10,186 nucleotides of DNA, from NCBI GenBank assembly GCA_025455895.1, contig JALOLQ010000045.1:1-10186 (forward strand). The letters run 5' to 3'. Source of the stretch: Solirubrobacteraceae bacterium. Lineage in GTDB: Bacteria; Actinomycetota; Thermoleophilia; Solirubrobacterales; Solirubrobacteraceae. Shown piece after piece: positions 6,177 through 10,186 of the stretch; the stretch's first letter is position 1, and every line of letters begins with the position of its first letter. Position numbers and translations under genes: made by a program. The notes under the pieces are model-generated. The model saw nothing but the letters and a program-made list of their open reading frames with translations. It was not told the origin of the DNA and made no database searches.

Positions 6177-7559
6177 TCAGCGCGTGGCGCGGCGCCCGTT
6201 GACGACCTCGCAGCCGTGCACGGTGTCGCGGCGGTCCTTCAGCACACGGTCGCGCCCGGCCCCGCAGAAGACGACGTCCGCGCCGCCGCCGACGACGCGG
6301 ATGTCGTCGTCCCCGGCGCCGCCGAAGAGCAGGTCGTTCCCGTAGCCGCCGCCGAGGCGGTCGGCGCCGTCCTCGCCGTAGAGGCGGTCGCGCCCGCGCC
6401 CGCCCTCGAGCTCGTCGTTGCCGGGGCCGCCGCGCAGCACGTCGTCACCGAAGCGGCCGAAGAGCGTGTCCTCGCCGGGGCCGCCGAGCAGCGTGTCGCC
6501 GTCGCGGCCGCCGTCGAGCACGTCGTCGCCGTGGCCGCCCGCGAGCCGGTCGCGGCCGTCGTGGCCGACGAGCGTGTCCGCGTAGTCGGTCCCGCCGAGC
6601 CGGTCGCTGCCGCGGGTGCCGCGGTCACGGTCACGGCGCAGGCGCGGATGGGCGTTCGAGCCGCCCTGCTCGCCTCCGGGGCCGCCGCGCCGCAGGCCGG
6701 CGTTCGTCAGGCCGTCGAGCGGGCTCGTGCCGCTGCGGTCGGTCGGGTCGCCGACGAGGATCGTCTCGCAGCCGTCGCTCAGCCCGGCCTCGCCCTGGGA
6801 GGAGACGTAGACGGTGTCGCTGCCCGGCCCGCAGTCCACGCGGTCGCGCCCGGAGCCGGTGTAGATCGTGTCGTCGCCCTCGCCGCCGGCGATCGAGTCC
6901 TCGCCGGCCTCGCCGCCGGCGAGCGTGTCGTCGCCGGGGCCGCCGACCACGCGGTCGTTGCCCGCGCCGCCGTCGACCGCGTCGTTCCCGTCGCCGCCGA
7001 AGAGCACGTCCGGCCCGTTCCCGCCGCGCATGAGGTCCGCGCCCTCGTCGCCGCGCACGTCGCGGTCGCCGCCGCGGTTGGCGTCGATGTAGTCGTCGCC
7101 GGGGCCGCCGGAGATGAGCCGGTCGTCGCCGAAGCGCTGCTCGACGAGGTAGTCGTTCCCCGGTCCGCCGAGCACGCGGTCGTCGCCGTCGCCGCCGTCG
7201 AGCACGTCGTCGCCGTCGCCGCCCTGGACGACGTCGTTGCCCGATTCGCCGGTCGCCGTGTCGTTCCCCGGCCCGGCGTCGACGCGGTCGTCCGCGCTGC
7301 CGCCGTCGAGGCGGTCGTTCCCGAAGCCGCCGAACAGGCGGTCGGCGCCGAAGCCGCCGGAGAGGACGTCGTTGCCGCCGCCCCCGAGCAGCGTGTCCCG
7401 CGAGCCGTTCCCGCGCAGCGTGTCGGCGGCGGCCGAGCCGCGCAGGCGGTCGGCCAGCGGCCCCCCGTTCAGCGTGCGGGCCGGAGCCCCGGCGGCGAGC
7501 AGCAGGGTGATCGCGCTCATCACGAGCGCGAGGAGGACGGACAGGCGCGCAGCGGTCAT
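6177..7559 (-). CDS. Secreted RTX-type calcium-binding repeat protein with two repeat blocks
   Basis: The 460-residue product begins with a Sec signal peptide: charged MTAAR, a hydrophobic core at 6-24 and an A-x-A site (APA, 25-27) before RTL. The mature chain is almost entirely RTX nonapeptides of the type GGxGxDxLx. Block 1 covers about residues 34-251 (some 24 copies) and block 2 about 316-440 (some 13). Such repeats fold into a Ca2+-binding beta-roll, with ions held between turns by the Asp residues. The only four cysteines of the mature protein lie as pairs at the end of each block: C243/C264 and C432/C450, each in a CGxGxDxV...CE context, which probably form disulfides. A Gly/Arg/Pro-rich linker at about 268-315 joins the blocks. 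There is no protease, lipase or other enzymatic domain, no type I secretion signal, no LPXTG and no C-terminal membrane anchor. The ATG at 7559 is chosen because the signal peptide starts there; no good Shine-Dalgarno is seen. The role is probably extracellular or wall-associated calcium binding or structural. Confidence 0.88.
   Translation of the reverse strand: MTAARLSVLLALVMSAITLLLAAGAPARTLNGGPLADRLRGSAAADTLRGNGSRDTLLGGGGNDVLSGGFGADRLFGGFGNDRLDGGSADDRVDAGPGNDTATGESGNDVVQGGDGDDVLDGGDGDDRVLGGPGNDYLVEQRFGDDRLISGGPGDDYIDANRGGDRDVRGDEGADLMRGGNGPDVLFGGDGNDAVDGGAGNDRVVGGPGDDTLAGGEAGEDSIAGGEGDDTIYTGSGRDRVDCGPGSDTVYVSSQGEAGLSDGCETILVGDPTDRSGTSPLDGLTNAGLRRGGPGGEQGGSNAHPRLRRDRDRGTRGSDRLGGTDYADTLVGHDGRDRLAGGHGDDVLDGGRDGDTLLGGPGEDTLFGRFGDDVLRGGPGNDELEGGRGRDRLYGEDGADRLGGGYGNDLLFGGAGDDDIRVVGGGADVVFCGAGRDRVLKDRRDTVHGCEVVNGRRATR
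6240..6614 (-). repeat. RTX repeat block 2 (about 13 copies, 27-base period)
   Basis: These in-gene tandem repeats encode residues about 316-440, for example HGDDVLDGG, PGNDELEGG and YGNDLLFGG. Copies are diverged, so this is a protein-level repeat rather than a recent DNA tandem expansion. The block ends with the Cys432/Cys450 cap (the second Cys lies just beyond the repeat at 6208-6210). Confidence 0.85.
6807..7460 (-). repeat. RTX repeat block 1 (about 24 copies, 27-base period)
   Basis: Tandem nonapeptides encode residues about 34-251, such as GGNDVLSGG, FGNDRLDGG, DGDDVLDGG and DGNDAVDGG. Several units are ten residues long (around 137-166), which breaks the strict 27-base phase. The first two or three copies after the signal peptide are degenerate (PLADRLRGS, AAADTLRGN). 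Confidence 0.85.
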
Positions 7560-7572
7560 CACCGGTGGGGAT

Positions 7573-7590
7573 CGTCCGGGCGGCCGGACG
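7573..7590. terminator. Perfect 7-bp hairpin between the flippase and RTX genes
   Basis: CGTCCGG (7573-7579) pairs with CCGGACG (7584-7590) around a four-base loop, in the 80-base gap between the flippase stop (7640) and the RTX start (7559). It is the only strong structure I see in that gap. It lacks a T-run, so it may terminate the glycan operon weakly, or sit in the 5' leader of the RTX mRNA 13 bases before its ATG. I see no convincing -10 box in the rest of the gap. Confidence 0.35.
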
Positions 7591-7639
7591 TGACGAGCGC
7601 GCCCGCGCCGGACTGGACGAATCTCAGCCCCCAGGGTGC

Positions 7640-8944
7640 CTACGGGGCGGCCGCGTCGCGCCGGTAGAGCGCGTACAGGACCGCGCACAGCACCGCCGCG
7701 GCGCCCGCGTAGCCCACCTGCGCCCGCAGCAGCACGTCGCTGACCGCCGGGAGCGTCATCCACACGAGGAACCCGGCGGCGACGAGCAGCCATGCCGCCG
7801 CCGCGGCCCCCGCGCGACCACGCGCGAGCGCCGCCTGGTTCAGCGTGCCCGCCACGAGGTGCAGGCCCATCCCGACCGCGACGATCATGAGGCCCGCGCG
7901 CCCGTAGGCGGTGTCGTCGCCGAACACGACGTCCATCACCCACGGCCCGATGACGAGCAGCCCGAGCGCGACCGCAGCGGCGAAGCCCGCGATCGCCAGC
8001 ACCGTCACGCGGATCGCGCGCGAGAACGCCGCATGGCCCTCGGTCGCCTCGAGGCCCGCCAGGTGCGGCAGGAGCGACGTCTGGATCGCCTGGAAGAGCT
8101 GCAGCGGCGCGCGCGTGATGAGCAGCGCGTTGAAGACGGCGCCGGCCACGGCCGCGTCGGCGACGCTGTCGGCCACGATCACGCCGCCGTTGAGCAGCGC
8201 CTGCTCACCGAGCTGGATGCCGGCGACCGCGAGCGCGAAGCCGCCGCCGGCGCGCAGGGTGAGCTCCGCGGGGTCCGGCGGGGGCGCATCGGCGTCGAGC
8301 GCCGAGTGGCGCGCGATCGCCCAGGGGACGACGAGCAGCGACGCCAGCGGCGCGGCGAGGATGCCCAGCGCGACCGCCGTCTGCCCGCTCGCGATCCCGA
8401 CCGCGACCGCCAGCGGGAAGCAGACGCGCGAGACCGACTCGAACAGCACGAGCCCGCCGTAGAGCGCGAACCACTGGTGCCCGGCGAAGTAGCCGCGGGC
8501 GAAGTAGCTCGCCGCGTAGGCGAGCGCCGCGCCGGTGAAGATCCAGAACAGCGCCGCCGAGCCGAAGAGGTCCTCGAGCTGCGGGCGCGCGGCGAGCGCG
8601 ACGGCGAGGAACCCGAGCGCGATCCCGCCCTGGAGCGCCAGCGGGACGCGCAGCGGGTGGCCGGAATGCAGCCCGCGCGCGCGGCGGTCGGCGATCGTCC
8701 GGGACAGCAGCTGCTCCACCGGGCGGTAGAGCACCGACATGACGACGAACAGGATCGACCACAGCAGCGCGATCTCGCCGTAGGCCTCGGCCCCCAGGAC
8801 GTGCGAGGCGACCGCGAAGTACAGGAACGTGAAGAGGCCGGTCGCCGCGATGCCGACCGACAGGATCCGCGCGCCGCGGCCGTAGCCGGACGGCGGCGGA
8901 CCGGCGCCCTCGGCGTCCGCGAGCTCGGCGGCGGCGTCGGTCAC
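7640..8944 (-). CDS. Polysaccharide/lipid-linked oligosaccharide flippase, MOP superfamily
   Basis: The 434-residue membrane protein has about 12 hydrophobic segments, including roughly 27-48, 57-78, 101-118, 131-150, 158-180, 187-207, 311-335, 378-397 and 407-427. The first segments with ASHVLGAEAYGEIALLWS, the R-P-V-E-Q sequence at the end of segment 2 and the SLLPHLAGLEATEG stretch near 290-305 are typical of Wzx-like polysaccharide exporters. It would move a polyprenol-linked glycan to the outer face of the membrane. The start is GTG at 8944, 22 bases after the methyltransferase stop and without a strong Shine-Dalgarno. The first 20 residues are an acidic Ala/Pro-rich cytoplasmic leader. 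Co-transcription with the upstream methyltransferase and glycosyltransferase supports a role in surface glycan export. A function in teichoic-acid-like or peptidoglycan precursor flipping cannot be excluded. Confidence 0.85.
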   Translation of the reverse strand: MTDAAAELADAEGAGPPPSGYGRGARILSVGIAATGLFTFLYFAVASHVLGAEAYGEIALLWSILFVVMSVLYRPVEQLLSRTIADRRARGLHSGHPLRVPLALQGGIALGFLAVALAARPQLEDLFGSAALFWIFTGAALAYAASYFARGYFAGHQWFALYGGLVLFESVSRVCFPLAVAVGIASGQTAVALGILAAPLASLLVVPWAIARHSALDADAPPPDPAELTLRAGGGFALAVAGIQLGEQALLNGGVIVADSVADAAVAGAVFNALLITRAPLQLFQAIQTSLLPHLAGLEATEGHAAFSRAIRVTVLAIAGFAAAVALGLLVIGPWVMDVVFGDDTAYGRAGLMIVAVGMGLHLVAGTLNQAALARGRAGAAAAAWLLVAAGFLVWMTLPAVSDVLLRAQVGYAGAAAVLCAVLYALYRRDAAAP

Positions 8945-8966
8945 GAGACCGGCCCGGCCGGCCGGA

Positions 8967-9596
8967 TCAGTCGCCGACGCGGACGAGGCACATCGTCCAC
9001 GGGAACGGCCGGCGCAGCTCGACGACCTCGCCGTAGTTCGAGAGCAGCGAGCGGAACGCGCCGCTGGACCAGTGGTTCACGTGGCCCGGCGTGTTGCCGA
9101 GGTGCTTCCAGTAGGCGCCGCGCGCCATGTTCGTCGCGCGCCAGATCGGCTCGCGGGGCACCGAGACGAGGATCCAGCGCTTCGCGCAGCGCTGCATCTC
9201 GCAGAGGGTCTCCTCGGGGTCCGGGACGTGCTCGAGCACCTCGATCGCGGTGGCCATGTCGAACTCGTTCTCGGCGAACGGGAGGTTCTCGGCCTTCATC
9301 ACGCAGTACTCGAGGTTCGGCGCCTGGCGCGTCTTCCACAGCTCGTGCAGGTGCGGGTCGTCGAGGTCGATCCCGACGATCCGCCCGCCGTCCAGGCGCT
9401 GGGCCCACTCGTGGGTGAGCACGCCCTCGCCGCAGCCGACGTCGAGGATCGAGGTCGGGCCCGCGGCGTCCCACAGCTCGTCGAGCGTGCGCTCGAAGCC
9501 CGCCATCAACCGGCGGACGACCGGGTTCGAGGATCCGTACTTGTCGTAGGTGTTGCCGGTGACGGTGCCCTCGGCATCGACCGTGACGTTGCTCAT
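8967..9596 (-). CDS. Class I SAM-dependent methyltransferase in a glycan operon
   Basis: This 209-residue soluble enzyme has motif I ILDVGCGEG at 50-58, an acidic SAM-ribose residue at D77 (GIDLDD), motif II/III in AENLPFAENEFDMATAIEVLEHV (about 102-124, of which the last residues are the usual D-x-x-x-x-x-E-V-L-E-H pattern) and the beta-5 stretch WILVSVP at 141-147. This is the Methyltransf_11 (UbiG-like) fold. The start ATG at 9596 overlaps the stop of the preceding glycosyltransferase as ATGA, and AGGAGG lies ten bases upstream, so translation is coupled. A longer reading in the same frame runs into the glycosyltransferase gene and is not needed. The acceptor is unknown; beside a polyprenol glycosyltransferase and a flippase, a sugar or a lipid-linked glycan is the most reasonable guess. 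Confidence 0.9.
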   Translation of the reverse strand: MSNVTVDAEGTVTGNTYDKYGSSNPVVRRLMAGFERTLDELWDAAGPTSILDVGCGEGVLTHEWAQRLDGGRIVGIDLDDPHLHELWKTRQAPNLEYCVMKAENLPFAENEFDMATAIEVLEHVPDPEETLCEMQRCAKRWILVSVPREPIWRATNMARGAYWKHLGNTPGHVNHWSSGAFRSLLSNYGEVVELRRPFPWTMCLVRVGD

Positions 9597-10186
9597 AGCC
9601 GGACGGCCTCCTGCTCCTGGGTGGACTGGCGCTGCTCCTCGGGCGTCGGCACCGCGTGCGCGCCGGTGGTGGGGGCGTGGCCGGTGGGCGCGGCGCCGGG
9701 CTCGTAGTGCGACGGCGGCACCTCGAGCTGCAGCTCGATCCGGCGCACCTTCTCGAAGACGCGCTGGGTCATCAGCCGCTGGCCGGCCATGAGATCGCCG
9801 ATCACGCCGAGCGCGGCCATCACGACGGCGGCGTTGAAGAGCACGGCGCCGAAGATCAGCGACTGCACGTGCCCGGCCCCGTCGTCCTGCACCCAGGCGA
9901 TGAACCAGCGCAGCCACGGCACCATCGCCATCGCGAACAGCAGCAGCGCGAGCCGCGTGAAGACGCGCATCGGCTCGTACTGGGCGTAGATCCGGAAGAT
10001 CGAGACGGTGTTGCGGCGCACGTACGCCCACATCGAGGGGAAGAGGCGCGACTCGCGCGTCTTCTCGTTCGTGCGGATCGCCACGTCGTCGACGGCGACG
10101 AGCAGCTTGCCGGCCTGGATGATCGTCTCGAGCGTGTAGGTGAACTTCGAGACGACCGCCATCTGGATCGCCGCCTCGCGGTTGTA
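9593..10186 (-). CDS. Family 2 glycosyltransferase, polyprenol-phosphate type, C-terminal part (partial)
   Basis: The window holds the last 197 residues; the gene continues beyond 10186. The visible part begins in YNREAAIQ, equivalent to the SGFRAYxREAA stretch near the end of the GT-A domain of dolichyl-phosphate mannose synthase-like enzymes. It continues with FTYTLETIIQAGK and the conserved RTNEKTRESRLF segment. Two membrane helices follow at fragment residues about 77-98 and 106-132. A Pro/Thr/Gln-rich tail of some 40 residues ends the protein and is probably cytoplasmic and disordered. The DXD and nucleotide-sugar motifs lie outside the window. The family transfers a sugar from a nucleotide donor to polyprenyl phosphate, or builds lipid-linked glycans. 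The stop overlaps the methyltransferase start by four bases, so they act as one operon. Confidence 0.85.
   Translation of the reverse strand, partial: YNREAAIQMAVVSKFTYTLETIIQAGKLLVAVDDVAIRTNEKTRESRLFPSMWAYVRRNTVSIFRIYAQYEPMRVFTRLALLLFAMAMVPWLRWFIAWVQDDGAGHVQSLIFGAVLFNAAVVMAALGVIGDLMAGQRLMTQRVFEKVRRIELQLEVPPSHYEPGAAPTGHAPTTGAHAVPTPEEQRQSTQEQEAVRL
9607..9612 (-). promoter_or_regulatory. Ribosome binding site for the SAM methyltransferase
   Basis: AGGAGG on the minus strand, ten bases before ATG 9596 and inside the last codons of the glycosyltransferase gene. It is the strongest Shine-Dalgarno in the window and decides the methyltransferase start. Confidence 0.7.

Noticed and set aside
6240..7460. 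Regular repeats resembling a CRISPR array
   Set aside because: The repeats have no identical units or unique spacers; the 27-base period is coding and encodes diverged RTX nonapeptides.
6216..7667. Long plus-strand open frame (483 codons) opposite the RTX gene, encoding Val/Ala-rich repeats
   Set aside because: It is the mirror of the 27-base RTX repeats in GC-rich DNA. The minus-strand frame has a signal peptide and canonical GGxGxDxLx repeats, while the plus-strand translation resembles nothing known.
7560..7943. N-terminal extension of the RTX gene upstream to 7943
   Set aside because: It would overlap the flippase coding region and bury the clear signal peptide starting at 7559.
7565..9418. 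617-codon plus-strand open frame opposite the flippase and methyltransferase
   Set aside because: The translation is Arg/Glu-rich without motifs, and the minus strand holds two well-recognised genes with good junctions.

Overview
The window reads as chromosomal DNA of a very GC-rich (well over 70% by eye) actinobacterium. The fmt–rsmB–rpe order, the RsmB and Rpe sequence style, and the glycine/aspartate repeat protein with Cys-closed ends suggest Thermoleophilia/Solirubrobacterales. That placement is an inference from impressions of sequence, not from a search. I see no rRNA, tRNA, CRISPR array, insertion sequence or phage gene, and no gene-free stretch longer than 80 bases.

Plus strand, 1-5460. 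The last codons of a probable fmt run into rsmB (16S rRNA m5C967 methyltransferase), which overlaps a 72-residue protein with two zinc ribbons, followed by rpe (ribulose-phosphate 3-epimerase). This is a translation/housekeeping block with tight or overlapping junctions. The rpe reading frame is broken: both halves are well conserved, but about 20 codons are missing in the middle and the frame shifts there. The C-terminus of rsmB also looks short. A good -10 box sits inside the end of rsmB, exactly spaced for a leaderless transcript of the zinc-ribbon gene. Next come an MacB/LolD-type ABC ATPase and its 851-residue duplicated FtsX-type permease, four bases apart, forming a two-gene exporter or lipid/lipoprotein-handling transporter.

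Minus strand, 10186-5476 (genes listed in transcription order). A polyprenol-phosphate-type family 2 glycosyltransferase (N-terminus outside the window) overlaps a SAM methyltransferase by ATGA. A MOP-type polysaccharide flippase follows 22 bases later. This is the signature of a surface glycan assembly operon. Beyond an 80-base gap with a perfect hairpin lies a secreted 460-residue RTX-type calcium-binding repeat protein built from two repeat blocks, each ending in a Cys-pair cap. Last is a GAP-family membrane protein that meets the ABC permease tail to tail, with a hairpin over the 15-base gap.

Most notable are the internally deleted rpe, the two-block RTX protein with matched disulfide-like caps beside glycan-export genes, and the promoter embedded in rsmB. 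I found no clearly new defence or mobile system.
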